A stretch of DNA of 64,000 nucleotides, from NCBI RefSeq assembly GCF_004521985.1, contig NZ_SBHZ01000014.1:1-64000 (forward strand). Reading direction: 5' to 3'. Shown here in pieces: positions 41,734 to 50,340 of this stretch (position 1 is its first letter; the number at the start of each line of letters is the position of its first letter). Source of the stretch: Ectopseudomonas khazarica. Its GTDB lineage: Bacteria > Pseudomonadota > Gammaproteobacteria > Pseudomonadales > Pseudomonadaceae. A program made the translations under genes and the position numbers. The notes beneath the pieces are model-generated. The model was given only the letters and a program-made list of their open reading frames with translations. It was not told where the DNA came from and did no database searches.

Positions 41734-42381
41734 TCAGGCCTCAGTGCCTTCCTCATCTTCCTCCGGCAGCAGGTCCAGCCAGGCGGCCAGCACCATCTGC
41801 GCCTCCTCCACCCCCATGCGCTTGGGCGCCGAGAACAGCTGGATGCTGATGCCTTCGCCCCACTCCTTGCGGATCTCCTGACGAACCTTTAGCAGTGCGT
41901 TCTTCGCCGCACCGAAGGCCAGCTTGTCGGCCTTGGTCAGCAGGATGTGCAGCGGCATGCCGCTGGCCACCGACCAGTCCAGCATCATGCGGTCGAACTC
42001 GGTCAGCGGGTGGCGGATATCCATCATCAGGACCAGGCCGCACAGGCTCTCGCGGCTGCCCAGATAGGCTTCGAGGTGTTTCTGCCAATGCTGCTTGAGC
42101 GGGATCGGCACCTTGGCGTAGCCGTATCCGGGCAGGTCCACCAGGCGACGCTCCTCGTCCAGGCTGAAGAAGTTGAGCAGCTGGGTGCGCCCGGGGGTCT
42201 TCGAGGTGCGCGCCAGGCTGGCATGCGTGAGGGTGTTCAAGGCGCTCGACTTGCCCGCATTGGAGCGGCCGGCGAAGGCGACTTCCAGACCGCTGTCCTC
42301 GGGGCACTGATCGACCTTGGCGGCACTGATGAGGAAGCTGGCCTGCTGGCACAGACCGATGATGGGATTCTTCGGGAGCAT
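41734..42381 (-). CDS. engB: Ribosome biogenesis GTP-binding protein YihA/YsxC
   Basis: 215 residues, Era/Obg-like GTPase needed for 50S subunit assembly. G1 Gly-Arg-Ser-Asn-Ala-Gly-Lys-Ser-Ser, G2 region Thr-Pro-Gly-Arg-Thr-Gln, G3 Asp-Leu-Pro-Gly-Tyr-Gly-Tyr-Ala, G4 Thr-Lys-Ala-Asp and G5 Ser-Ala are all in place. The C-terminus is acidic (Glu-Glu-Asp-Glu-Glu-Gly-Thr-Glu). It is divergent from the cytochrome gene with 242 bases between. Confidence 0.95.
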   Translation of the reverse strand: MLPKNPIIGLCQQASFLISAAKVDQCPEDSGLEVAFAGRSNAGKSSALNTLTHASLARTSKTPGRTQLLNFFSLDEERRLVDLPGYGYAKVPIPLKQHWQKHLEAYLGSRESLCGLVLMMDIRHPLTEFDRMMLDWSVASGMPLHILLTKADKLAFGAAKNALLKVRQEIRKEWGEGISIQLFSAPKRMGVEEAQMVLAAWLDLLPEEDEEGTEA

Positions 42382-42500
42382 GGGGGTATCCGGTGGTTGC
42401 CGCGAGGCGATTGAGGCGCTCGAGGGCTTGCGACATTTCCGCGCACCTACCGCACGCCAGGTGGCGCGGCAAGCGGCGTCGTTTCCGTTTCAGCGTTGCC

Positions 42501-42510
42501 AGTATATAAT
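42501..42510 (+). promoter_or_regulatory. Likely -10 region for the cytochrome c5/c4 genes
   Basis: AGTATATAAT ends in a perfect TATAAT, 114 bases before the first cytochrome ATG. The matching -35 (TTTCCG, 17 bases upstream) is poor, so activator help or an extended -10 is likely. Confidence 0.45.
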
Positions 42511-42623
42511 GCCGCAGATTTTGTGTGCGCTTTGTCCCACCCGCAGGAACCCGATTGCTGGGAGCGATTACATCTCTGCTCGATAGAAAGCAGAACGCTC
42601 TCTACCCTGATGAGGTTGATCTG

Positions 42624-42914
42624 ATGAAGAAAATGCTGCTTGCAGCTGCCGTGTTGATGCTGTCTTTCAACGGCTATGCTGCTCAGGATCCGCAAGCTGT
42701 GTATGACCGTGCCTGTGGTGTTTGCCACAACGGCCAGATTCCCACGGCGCCCAAGAAGGGCGACAAGGCCGCATGGGAGCCGCGTCTGGCCAAGGGGACG
42801 GATGCACTGGTGCAGAGCGTCACCAATGGTTTGAATGCCATGCCGCCGCGCGGCCTGTGCATGGACTGCACGGCCGAGGATTACCAGGCGGTCATCAAAT
42901 TGATGAGCGAATGA
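42624..42914 (+). CDS. Cytochrome c5 family monoheme protein
   Basis: 96 residues with a signal peptide (ending Gly-Tyr-Ala-Ala) and one heme-c site Cys-Gly-Val-Cys-His. The axial Met lies in Gly-Leu-Asn-Ala-Met-Pro-Pro-Arg-Gly, and the extra Cys-Met-Asp-Cys pair near the C-terminus is the c5-type disulphide. It is a small periplasmic electron carrier, matching PA5491. The next cytochrome gene follows after 51 bases. Confidence 0.9.
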   Translation: MKKMLLAAAVLMLSFNGYAAQDPQAVYDRACGVCHNGQIPTAPKKGDKAAWEPRLAKGTDALVQSVTNGLNAMPPRGLCMDCTAEDYQAVIKLMSE

Positions 42915-42965
42915 GTAAACCCGACCGATAACCCTTTTCTCTCTTAGCCGTAGTTGGATTAGCTG

Positions 42966-43571
42966 ATGAACAAAGTACTCGTGAGTCTGCTGTTGACCCT
43001 GGGCCTCACTGGCGTGGCGCAGGCTGCTGGCGATGCCGAAGCCGGTCAGGGCAAAGTCGCTGTCTGTGGCGCCTGCCATGGCGCTGATGGCAACAGCCCT
43101 GCTCCAAACTTCCCCAAGCTGGCTGGTCAGGGCGAGCGTTACTTGCTCAAGCAGCTGCACGACATCAAGTCCGGCAACCGCCAGGTGGTCGAGATGACCG
43201 GCATGCTGGACAACCTCAGCGACCAGGATCTGGAAGATATCGCTGCCTACTTCTCCAGCCAGAAGATGAGCGTCGGTGCTGCCGATCCCAAGCTGGTCCA
43301 GCGTGGTGAAGCGCTGTTCCGTGGCGGCAAGCTGGAAGAAGGCATGCCGGCCTGCACCGGTTGCCACTCGCCGAACGGCGCTGGCCTGGCCGCTGCTGCC
43401 TTCCCGCACCTGGGTGGCCAGCACGCGCAGTACGTTGCCAAGCAGCTGACCGACTTCCGCGAAGGCAACCGCACCAACGACGGCGACTCGATGATCATGC
43501 GTTCCATCGCCGCCAAGCTGAGCAACAAGGACATCGAAGCGGTTTCCAGCTTCATCCAGGGTCTGCACTGA
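42966..43571 (+). CDS. cc4: Cytochrome c4 (diheme)
   Basis: 201 residues: a signal peptide then two similar heme domains with Cys-Gly-Ala-Cys-His and Cys-Thr-Gly-Cys-His, each followed by a Phe-Pro-Lys-Leu-Ala-Gly-Gln or Phe-Pro-His-Leu-Gly-Gly-Gln segment and a Met ligand region (Met-Thr-Gly-Met, Ser-Met-Ile-Met). C4 is a membrane-associated periplasmic electron donor to terminal oxidases. A strong terminator follows. Confidence 0.95.
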   Translation: MNKVLVSLLLTLGLTGVAQAAGDAEAGQGKVAVCGACHGADGNSPAPNFPKLAGQGERYLLKQLHDIKSGNRQVVEMTGMLDNLSDQDLEDIAAYFSSQKMSVGAADPKLVQRGEALFRGGKLEEGMPACTGCHSPNGAGLAAAAFPHLGGQHAQYVAKQLTDFREGNRTNDGDSMIMRSIAAKLSNKDIEAVSSFIQGLH

Positions 43572-43597
43572 CAGACCGCCGTTGCACTTGGTAAGAC

Positions 43598-43623
43598 AAA
43601 GGGTGGCTGCGGCCGCCCTTTTT
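43598..43623 (+). terminator. Rho-independent terminator after cytochrome c4
   Basis: A-run, stem GGGTGGC / GCCGCCC (one G-U pair in RNA) with loop TGCG, then five Ts. Confidence 0.85.
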
Positions 43624-43724
43624 ATTGGGCGCGGTGGCTACAATGGGCGGAACCGGCCCGGTGCCAGCGAGTCATAGTCTCGAATCGCCACCAGGGCGAC
43701 GCTTTCCAGCCAAGGAGTACCCCC

Positions 43725-44351
43725 ATGCGTAACCTGATTTTCGGCGCCGCTCTGGCGATCAGCAGTCTTTTCGGCCTCAGCGCCCACGCCGAGCCGGTTG
43801 CCGGCCAGCAATACGTCGAGCTGAAAAGCCCGGTGCCGATCTCCAAACCGGGCAAGGTCGAGGTCGTCGAGCTGTTCTGGTATGGCTGCCCGCACTGCTA
43901 TCAGTTCGAGTCGACCCTCAATCCCTGGGTCGAGGAGCTGCCGGAAGATGTCAACTTCGTCCGCGTCCCGGCGCTGTTCGGTGGCATCTGGAACGTGCAC
44001 GGCCAGGCCTTCCTCACTCTGGAAAGCATGAAGGTCGAGGGCAAGGTGCATGACGCGGTGTTCAACGCCATCCACCAGGAGAAGAAGAAGCTGGCTTCCG
44101 CCGAAGAGTTCGCCGACTTCGTCGCCACTCAGGGCGTGGACCGCGACACCTTCCTCAGCACCTTCAACTCCTTCGCCGTCAAAGGTCAGATGGAAAAGGC
44201 CAAGAAGCTGGCCATGGCTTACCAGGTCACTGGCGTACCGGTGATGATCGTCGGCGGCAAGTACCGCTTCGACCTCGGCTCCTCCGGCGGCCCGCGTGAG
44301 GCCCTCGGTGTAGCCGACTACCTGATCGCCAAGGAACGCGCCGCGCTGTAA
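43725..44351 (+). CDS. dsbA: Thiol:disulfide interchange protein DsbA
   Basis: 208 residues with a signal peptide. The active site is Phe-Trp-Tyr-Gly-Cys-Pro-His-Cys-Tyr-Gln-Phe-Glu and the cis-Pro loop Val-Thr-Gly-Val-Pro-Val-Met-Ile-Val-Gly-Gly is intact. It introduces disulphides into periplasmic proteins. The gene follows cytochrome c4 as in PAO1 (PA5489) and starts after AAGGAGTAC, 19 bases upstream of the next gene's start after its own stop. Confidence 0.96.
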   Translation: MRNLIFGAALAISSLFGLSAHAEPVAGQQYVELKSPVPISKPGKVEVVELFWYGCPHCYQFESTLNPWVEELPEDVNFVRVPALFGGIWNVHGQAFLTLESMKVEGKVHDAVFNAIHQEKKKLASAEEFADFVATQGVDRDTFLSTFNSFAVKGQMEKAKKLAMAYQVTGVPVMIVGGKYRFDLGSSGGPREALGVADYLIAKERAAL

Positions 44352-44370
44352 GCGGCCGCAGGCGCAAGAC

Positions 44371-45243
44371 ATGCTGCGCCGCTGGCGACAGACACGTACG
44401 GTTGGCCTGTGCGATCCACAGGTCAACCCGCAGTGTTCGCCACAGGGCGACTGGCCAGCCGACGGCCTGTTGCGCCTGCTCAGTTTCAACGTCCAGGTCG
44501 GCATCAATACCCAGCGTTACCATCATTACCTCACCCGTGGCTGGCAGCACCTGTTGCCTCACGCGGGGCGCGCCGGCAACCTGCAGCGCATCGGTGATCT
44601 GCTCGCCGATTTCGATCTGGTGGCCTTGCAGGAAGTCGACGGCGGCAGCCTGCGTTCCGGCTACGTCAATCAGGTCGAGTACCTGGCCCAGCAAGGCGCC
44701 TTCCCCTATTGGTACCAACAGCTCAATCGCAATCTCGGCCGCCTCGCCCAGCACAGCAACGGGGTGCTCAGTCGTCTGCGGCCGACGCTGCTGGAGGATC
44801 ATCCGCTGCCGGGGCCGCCGGGTAGGGGCGCCATCTTCCTGCGCCTGGGCGAGGGTGAGCAGGCGCTCGGCGTGGTCATGATGCACCTGGCGCTGGGCGC
44901 GCGAACCCGCGTCCGGCAGCTGGCCTATATCCGCGAACGGGTCAGCGAGTTCCGCCACCTGGTGCTGATGGGGGACATGAACACCCATGCCGTCGACCTG
45001 CTGGAAAACTCCCCCTTGCGCGACCTCGGGCTGGTCGCGCCGCAGGCGCAGGCGACCTTCCCCAGCTGGCGCCCGCAGCGTTGCCTCGACCATATCCTGC
45101 TCAGCCCCGAACTGGAGCTGGGTCGCGTCGATGTCCTCAGCCAGCCGATTTCCGATCACCTGCCCGTGGCCGTGGAAATCCGCCTGCCGCAGGCCCAGAA
45201 TACGGGGCAACTGCCTATGCTGAAGACGCCATCTGCCGAGTGA
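44371..45243 (+). CDS. Endonuclease/exonuclease/phosphatase family protein
   Basis: 290 residues, no signal peptide. EEP-fold metal and catalytic motifs: Leu-Ser-Phe-Asn-Val-Gln at the first strand, Asp-Leu-Val-Ala-Leu-Gln-Glu-Val-Asp (metal Glu), Val-Leu-Met-Gly-Asp-Met-Asn-Thr (Asp-x-Asn), and a final Ile-Ser-Asp-His-Leu-Pro-Val (Ser-Asp-His). Substrate could be nucleic acid, a sugar phosphate or a lipid; the PAO1 counterpart PA5488 has no assigned role. The next gene, dgcH, begins 5 bases after the stop. Confidence 0.88.
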   Translation: MLRRWRQTRTVGLCDPQVNPQCSPQGDWPADGLLRLLSFNVQVGINTQRYHHYLTRGWQHLLPHAGRAGNLQRIGDLLADFDLVALQEVDGGSLRSGYVNQVEYLAQQGAFPYWYQQLNRNLGRLAQHSNGVLSRLRPTLLEDHPLPGPPGRGAIFLRLGEGEQALGVVMMHLALGARTRVRQLAYIRERVSEFRHLVLMGDMNTHAVDLLENSPLRDLGLVAPQAQATFPSWRPQRCLDHILLSPELELGRVDVLSQPISDHLPVAVEIRLPQAQNTGQLPMLKTPSAE

Positions 45244-45248
45244 GCCGT

Positions 45249-47162
45249 ATGAGCGAAGACGCGCAACGCTGGAAAGACAAATACCTGAGTAGCCTGGAGC
45301 GCCACGAAAAGCTCGAGCGCCGCTGGGAGTTGCGCCTGGATCTGCTGCGCCGGGGGCTGGTGCGCAGCAGTCTGGCTGCCGAGGGCGCCGACAAGGCGGT
45401 CGATCAGTGCATGCAGGAGATGCGCGATATCCTGCGGCGCGATGACATGGACGCGGCACTGGGTGGCCTGATCCCACGTCTGGAAAAGGCCGTGCTGGAA
45501 TCCGAGCAGCGCCGTCAGAAGCGCGCTGCGGAGGCGGCCACTGCGCTGGCGCGCCTGGTCACGCAGTTACAGGACCTGGAGCCGCCCCGCGAGGTGCGCA
45601 AGGCGCTCAAGGCGCTGGGCAAACAGCTGGACGAGGCGGCCAGCCATCAGTACCTGCTGCCGGCCCTGCTCAGCCAGTTGAGCAATCTGCAGGCGCAGGC
45701 GCTGGCCGTGCAGCAGGCACCTGCGCAGGACCAACCCGGTTTGCTGCAGCGCCTGTTCGGCTCGCGCAACGAGAGTGCCAGCGACGCGCCCGTGACACCG
45801 GCGCCCGCACCCGCCGCCGATGTGCCGCCAGCGGCAGAGCCCGCCGCGCCGACGCTGCCTGTCGACGAGCCCTTGCCGGCCGCGCCTGCGCCTGCGTCAA
45901 TTCCTGCACCTGCACCTGCACCTGCACCTGCACCTGCACCTGCACCTGCACCTGCACCTGCACCTGTCGCCGAGGCCGCTGCCGGTGCGGCGCCGGTGCG
46001 TCAGGAGGCCGCCGAGGTGCCGGCGGTACTCGACAGCCTGCCGGTACCGCCTGGCCTGGTCCCGCTGGATGACGAGGGTGATGGCCCGTTCTCCCTGCCC
46101 AGCAGCGAGCCGGGCTACAGCGCCGTGGCGCCGCATATCGCCAACAGCCTGCGCAACCTGCTCGACGAGCTGGACCTGCCGGCCAGCCACCTGCCGCAGG
46201 GCGAAGCCTTGCGCGAGCGCCTGGAGGGCAATCTCAACTGGTACGAGCTGGTGCCGGTACTGGACGACCTGGCGGTGCTGCTGCTGGCGATCAACAACGG
46301 CGGCCAGCGCGAGTTCGCCGGCTACCTGAAGCAGCTCAACGAGCGCCTGGCGGCCTTCATTCAGACCCTGAGCGAGGCGCACGAGGGCTACGGCGCTTCG
46401 GCGCAGAGCGCGCGCAACTTCAACCAGCAGTTGCAGGATCAGGTCACCGACCTGCAGAACAGCGTGCAGGAAGCGGTCGACCTGGACGCGCTCAAGCAGG
46501 CGCTGGAACAGCGCCTGGAAGGTCTGCTGCAGAGCGTCAGCAACCATCAGCGCCAGCGCGACAGCGCCGAGGACGATGTCGCCGAGCGCTTGCAGGGCCT
46601 GGTCAAGCGTGTCGCGGAAATGGAGAGCGAGGCGCAGCAGTTCCGTGCGCACATCGAGGAACAGCGGCAGAAGTCTCTGCTCGATCCCCTGACCGGCTTG
46701 CCCAACCGCGCCGCCTGGAGCGAGCGTCTCGAGCTGGAAGTCGCCCGTCGCCAGCGCTATGGCGGCCAGTTGCTGATGGCAGTACTGGACATCGATCACT
46801 TCAAGCGGATCAACGATGGCTACGGCCATCTGGCCGGGGATCGGGTGCTGAAGATCATCGCCGGTGAGTTGAACAGGCGCTTGCGCAAGACCGACTTCAT
46901 CGCGCGCTTCGGCGGCGAGGAGTTCGTCCTGCTGGTACCGGCGACGCCGCTGGAGGGTGGCTTGCAGCTGCTCGAAACCCTGCGCAGCGCGGTCGAGGCC
47001 TGCCCGTTCCACTTCAAGGGCGAGCCGGTGACCATCACCCTCTCCGCCGGCATCGCCGAGTTCCGCGATGGTGAATCGGCCGAGACCACTTTCGAGCGCG
47101 CCGACCAGGCGCTGTATCGTGCCAAGGGTGCTGGCCGCAACCGGGTCGAGCAGGCCGCCTGA
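45249..47162 (+). CDS. dgcH: Diguanylate cyclase DgcH
   Basis: 637 residues. N-terminal ~200 residues are coiled-coil rich. A Pro/Ala linker follows (about residues 175-240) built on a (CCTGCA) tract, then another helical region to ~470 and a C-terminal GGDEF domain. The active motif is Phe-Gly-Gly-Glu-Glu-Phe, with an Arg-Lys-Thr-Asp five residues before it, the classic inhibitory I-site. So it should make c-di-GMP with product feedback. No membrane segment is evident. It matches PA5487, known as DgcH in P. aeruginosa, and lies directly after the EEP gene. Confidence 0.9.
   Translation: MSEDAQRWKDKYLSSLERHEKLERRWELRLDLLRRGLVRSSLAAEGADKAVDQCMQEMRDILRRDDMDAALGGLIPRLEKAVLESEQRRQKRAAEAATALARLVTQLQDLEPPREVRKALKALGKQLDEAASHQYLLPALLSQLSNLQAQALAVQQAPAQDQPGLLQRLFGSRNESASDAPVTPAPAPAADVPPAAEPAAPTLPVDEPLPAAPAPASIPAPAPAPAPAPAPAPAPAPAPVAEAAAGAAPVRQEAAEVPAVLDSLPVPPGLVPLDDEGDGPFSLPSSEPGYSAVAPHIANSLRNLLDELDLPASHLPQGEALRERLEGNLNWYELVPVLDDLAVLLLAINNGGQREFAGYLKQLNERLAAFIQTLSEAHEGYGASAQSARNFNQQLQDQVTDLQNSVQEAVDLDALKQALEQRLEGLLQSVSNHQRQRDSAEDDVAERLQGLVKRVAEMESEAQQFRAHIEEQRQKSLLDPLTGLPNRAAWSERLELEVARRQRYGGQLLMAVLDIDHFKRINDGYGHLAGDRVLKIIAGELNRRLRKTDFIARFGGEEFVLLVPATPLEGGLQLLETLRSAVEACPFHFKGEPVTITLSAGIAEFRDGESAETTFERADQALYRAKGAGRNRVEQAA
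45903..45962 (+). repeat. Ten tandem CCTGCA hexamers inside dgcH
   Basis: Sixty bases of perfect hexamer repeat plus a partial unit, encoding an alternating Pro-Ala run in the linker. Slippage would add or remove two residues per unit without breaking the frame, so length variation between strains is expected. Confidence 0.97.
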
Positions 47163-47200
47163 TCAGTGAAGAGGCGGCGCTGCCTCGCGCGTGCGTCCCG

Positions 47201-48733
47201 CTAGGACGGTAGCTTCTCCTCGCTCCTGCCTGTCGCCGGGGTTGCCTCGGCGGTCCGTGGCCGAGGCGCGTGAGCCGCGTCCTCCTGCAACGGCACCTCG
47301 ATGCCCTGTGCGTCGTACAGCTTGCCGCCGATGAAGTGATCGCCCTCGTGCAGGGCGGCGATGTCCTGGTAGCGCAGGCTGCGCTCGGTGCCGGCGACGA
47401 ACACCGACTGCTGATCGGAGTTGCCGGCGGTGAAGTGGTTGAACAGCAGGTTGAGCAGGATGGCCATGACCGCAGCCGAGCTGATGCCCGAGTGGAAGAT
47501 GGTTTCGAACCAGGCCGGGAAGTGGTGGTAGAAGCTCGGCATGGCGATGGGAATCATGCCGAAGCCGATCGAGGTCGCGACGATCACCAGGTTCATGTTG
47601 TTGCGATAGTCGACCTTGGCCAGGGTGCGGATGCCGCTGGCGGCGACCGTGCCGAACAGCACCAGGCCCGCACCGCCGAGCACCGAGGTGGGCACGGCGG
47701 CGATCACCCGACCAATGACCGGCAGCAGGCCGAGGGTGACCAGGATCAGGCCGCCGGTGGCCACCACGTAGCGGCTCTTCACGCCTGTCACGGCGACCAG
47801 CCCGACGTTCTGCGCGAAGGCGCTCTGGGTGAAGGAGCCGAACAGCGGCGCGACGACGCTGGCGATCATGTCTGCGCGCAGCCCGTTGCCGAGGCGCTTG
47901 GAGTCGACCCGGGTGTCGATGATGTCGCCCACCGCGAGGATGTCTGCCGAGGTCTCCACCAGGATCACCATCACCACGATCAGCATCGAGATGATCGCCG
48001 CCACCTTGAACACCGGTACGCCGAAATGCAGCGGCGTCGGGAAGGCCAGCAACGGGCCCGCGCCGACGCGGGAGAAGTCCGCCATGCCGAATGCCAGGGC
48101 CGCCAGGGTGCCGATCACCATGGCCAGGAGGATCGACAGGCGCGAGATGCTGGCGCTGCCGACCTTGCTCAGCAGCAGTACGGTGGCCAGGGTGAAGGCG
48201 GCCAGGCCGATGTTGGCCATGCTGCCGAAGTCCGCGGCCTGGCTGTTGCCGCCCATGGCCCAGCGGGCCGCGACCGGCATCAGGGTCAGGCCGATGGTGG
48301 TGATGACGATGCCTGTCACCAGCGGCGGGAAGAACCTGGTGATCTTGGAGAAGACCGGCGTGATCAGCAGGCCGATCAGCGCGGCGCCGATCACGGCACC
48401 GAACACCACCGGTAAACCGCCTTCGCCGCCGTTGGCACCGACTATGGCGACGATGGTGGCGACGCTGGCGAACGACACGCCCTGCACCAGCGGCAGCTGG
48501 CAGCCGAAGAACGGCAGGCCGAGCGTCTGCAGGAGCGTGGCGGCGCCGCCGACGAAGAGCGAGGCGGCGATCAGCAGCCCGATGTCGGCCGGCGTCAGGC
48601 CGGCCGCCTGGCCGACGATCAGGGGCACGGCGACGATGCCGCCGTACATGGTCAGTACGTGTTGCAGGCCGTAGAGCAGGTTGGAGCCAAGACCGAGGTT
48701 CTCGTCCTCGGGGCGCTGGGCGGGGGAGGTCAT
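47201..48733 (-). CDS. Nucleobase:cation symporter-2 (NCS2) permease
   Basis: 510 residues, about fourteen membrane helices. NCS2 marks: Gly-Leu-Gln-His-Val-Leu-Thr-Met-Tyr-Gly-Gly at helix 1, Glu-Thr-Ser-Ala-Asp in helix 8, and the signature Gln-Asn-Val-Gly-Leu-Val-Ala-Val-Thr-Gly-Val-Lys-Ser-Arg. The group transports xanthine, uric acid or uracil; the sequence here favours a purine (xanthine/urate) type but that is not decisive. The C-terminal ~60 residues are hydrophilic. It is inserted between dgcH and marC, which are adjacent in PAO1, and has two TGTATACA palindromes upstream. Confidence 0.9.
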   Translation of the reverse strand: MTSPAQRPEDENLGLGSNLLYGLQHVLTMYGGIVAVPLIVGQAAGLTPADIGLLIAASLFVGGAATLLQTLGLPFFGCQLPLVQGVSFASVATIVAIVGANGGEGGLPVVFGAVIGAALIGLLITPVFSKITRFFPPLVTGIVITTIGLTLMPVAARWAMGGNSQAADFGSMANIGLAAFTLATVLLLSKVGSASISRLSILLAMVIGTLAALAFGMADFSRVGAGPLLAFPTPLHFGVPVFKVAAIISMLIVVMVILVETSADILAVGDIIDTRVDSKRLGNGLRADMIASVVAPLFGSFTQSAFAQNVGLVAVTGVKSRYVVATGGLILVTLGLLPVIGRVIAAVPTSVLGGAGLVLFGTVAASGIRTLAKVDYRNNMNLVIVATSIGFGMIPIAMPSFYHHFPAWFETIFHSGISSAAVMAILLNLLFNHFTAGNSDQQSVFVAGTERSLRYQDIAALHEGDHFIGGKLYDAQGIEVPLQEDAAHAPRPRTAEATPATGRSEEKLPS

Positions 48734-48765
48734 GGGAAACTACTCGCTGTTGTTCTTGTTGGGTC

Positions 48766-48809
48766 AATGTATACATTTTATGGGTTAAAAATCTAACTAT
48801 TTGTATACA
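48766..48809 (-). promoter_or_regulatory. Pair of TGTATACA palindromes upstream of the NCS2 permease
   Basis: AATGTATACATT (perfect 12-bp palindrome) and a second TGTATACA lie 34 bases apart centre to centre, 33-76 bases before the permease start, in an unusually AT-rich patch. The symmetric 8-bp core and near three-turn spacing suggest operator sites for a dimeric repressor such as a GntR or TetR protein, not encoded in this window. Confidence 0.6.
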
Positions 48810-48961
48810 TTTCTACGAGTGGTCTTTGTCAGGACGCCTCCCCTCGATCCGGTCACGAAGTTGCTTCGCTCCGGCCTGGCGCCCGCAGGCGGACCGTTAC
48901 GTCCGCTCGCACCCGCCTGGCGCAACCCCTAGACTATGCGCACTAGCCACTGGAGGCGCCT

Positions 48962-49552
48962 ATGGACATCTTCAGCATCGCCGTGCTGATCTTTCTGGTC
49001 ACCGACCCCTTCGGCAACATCGCCATCTACATCGCTGCGCTGAAGAACGTCGAGCCTCGTCGGCGTCTGTGGGTGGCCGCGCGCGAGCTGCTGTTCGCCC
49101 TGGGACTGTTGCTGTTGTTCCTCACCTTTGGTGACAAATTCCTCACCGGACTCGGCCTGTCGCGTGAGGCAACCGCCATCGCCGGCGGTATCATCCTGTT
49201 CGTCATCGCCATGCGCCTGATCTTCCCCAGCCCGCAGGGGCTGCTCGGCGATGTACCGGATGGCGAGCCGATGCTGGTGCCGCTGGCGACGCCGGCCGTG
49301 GCCGGGCCCTCGGCCCTGGCGGTGCTGATGACCCTGCGCAACACCCATGTCGGGCCGATCTGGGAGCTGTATCTGGCCTTGATCCTGGCCTGGGCGGCGA
49401 CGGCGTTCATTCTCCTGCAGGCTTCGTTCCTGCAGCGTTTTCTTGGTAATCGCGGGTTGATGGCGGTGGAACGGCTGATGGGCATGCTGCTGATCATGCT
49501 CAGCGTCGACATGCTGCTGGACAACCTGCAGAGTGTATTCGGTCACGCATGA
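48962..49552 (+). CDS. MarC family integral membrane protein
   Basis: 196 residues with six membrane helices and the MarC/YhgN pattern: Phe-Leu-Val-Thr-Asp-Pro-Phe-Gly-Asn-Ile in helix 1, Ala-Ile-Ala-Gly-Gly-Ile-Ile-Leu-Phe in the middle, Pro-Leu-Ala-Thr-Pro-Ala-Val-Ala-Gly-Pro-Ser-Ala, and a closing Met-Gly-Met-Leu-Leu-Ile-Met-Leu-Ser-Val. Function is unclear (once linked to multiple antibiotic resistance, later not supported). Its stop overlaps the ampDh2 start by four bases (ATGA), so the two are coupled. Confidence 0.9.
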   Translation: MDIFSIAVLIFLVTDPFGNIAIYIAALKNVEPRRRLWVAARELLFALGLLLLFLTFGDKFLTGLGLSREATAIAGGIILFVIAMRLIFPSPQGLLGDVPDGEPMLVPLATPAVAGPSALAVLMTLRNTHVGPIWELYLALILAWAATAFILLQASFLQRFLGNRGLMAVERLMGMLLIMLSVDMLLDNLQSVFGHA

Positions 49553-50340
49553 AGTCTTTCTGCCTCGCTTTAATCGCTGTTCTGCTCGCGGGCTGCACGG
49601 GCGGCCTGCGCATCGATGACAGCCACACGGCCACTGGCCAGAACAGCCGCGTGCAGTACGTGGTGCTGCACTACACCTCCGCCGATCTGCAGCGCTCGCT
49701 CGATCTGCTGACGCACACCGAGGTCAGCAGTCACTACCTGATCGGCGATGCCCCGGCGACCGTCTACCGCCTGGTGGACGAGGACCGCCGCGCCTGGCAT
49801 GCGGGGGTCAGCGAATGGCAGGGGCGCACCTGGCTGAACAGCACGACGATCGGCATCGAACTGGTCAACCAGGGTTATTACCAGACCGCTGCCGGGCGCT
49901 ACTGGCAGCCCTTCTCGGCGCAGCAGATCGACAAGCTGATCGTGCTGCTCAAGGACATCGTCAAGCGTCACCAGTTGCCGCTGGGCTCGATCATCGCGCA
50001 CAGCGATGTGGCGCCTCAGCGCAAGGTCGATCCGGGCCCGCTGTTCCCCTGGAAGCGCCTGGCCGACGAGGGGCTGGTGCCCTGGCCGGACGAGGCTGCG
50101 GTGGCGCGTCAGCAGGCGCTGTTCGCCCTCAGCCTGCCCAGCGTGGAGTGGTTCCAGGAGCAGCTGGCGCGCAACGGCTACACGGTGCCTCGGCAGGGTG
50201 AGCTGGACGAGGCGACGCGCAATGTCATCGCCGCCTTCCAGATGAAGTACCGCCCGGCCAACTACGATGGCCAGCCCGATGCCGAGACCGCCGCACGCTT
50301 GCTGGTGCTGAACCAGCAGAACGCCGCCCGCCGGGAGTGA
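49549..50340 (+). CDS. ampDh2: N-acetylmuramoyl-L-alanine amidase AmpDh2 (outer-membrane lipoprotein)
   Basis: 263 residues. Lipobox Leu-Leu-Ala-Gly-Cys at residue 16, then an amidase_2 domain with zinc ligands in Val-Leu-His-Tyr-Thr-Ser and Ile-Ala-His-Ser-Asp-Val-Ala-Pro-x-x-Lys-Val-Asp-Pro-Gly-Pro, and Ile-Gly-Ile-Glu-Leu-Val-Asn. A peptidoglycan-binding domain ends the protein (Leu-Asp-Glu-Ala-Thr-Arg-Asn-Val-Ile-Ala-Ala-Phe-Gln-Met-Lys). AmpDh2 trims or recycles cell-wall peptides in the periplasm and influences beta-lactamase induction in P. aeruginosa. Confidence 0.92.
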   Translation: MKSFCLALIAVLLAGCTGGLRIDDSHTATGQNSRVQYVVLHYTSADLQRSLDLLTHTEVSSHYLIGDAPATVYRLVDEDRRAWHAGVSEWQGRTWLNSTTIGIELVNQGYYQTAAGRYWQPFSAQQIDKLIVLLKDIVKRHQLPLGSIIAHSDVAPQRKVDPGPLFPWKRLADEGLVPWPDEAAVARQQALFALSLPSVEWFQEQLARNGYTVPRQGELDEATRNVIAAFQMKYRPANYDGQPDAETAARLLVLNQQNAARRE

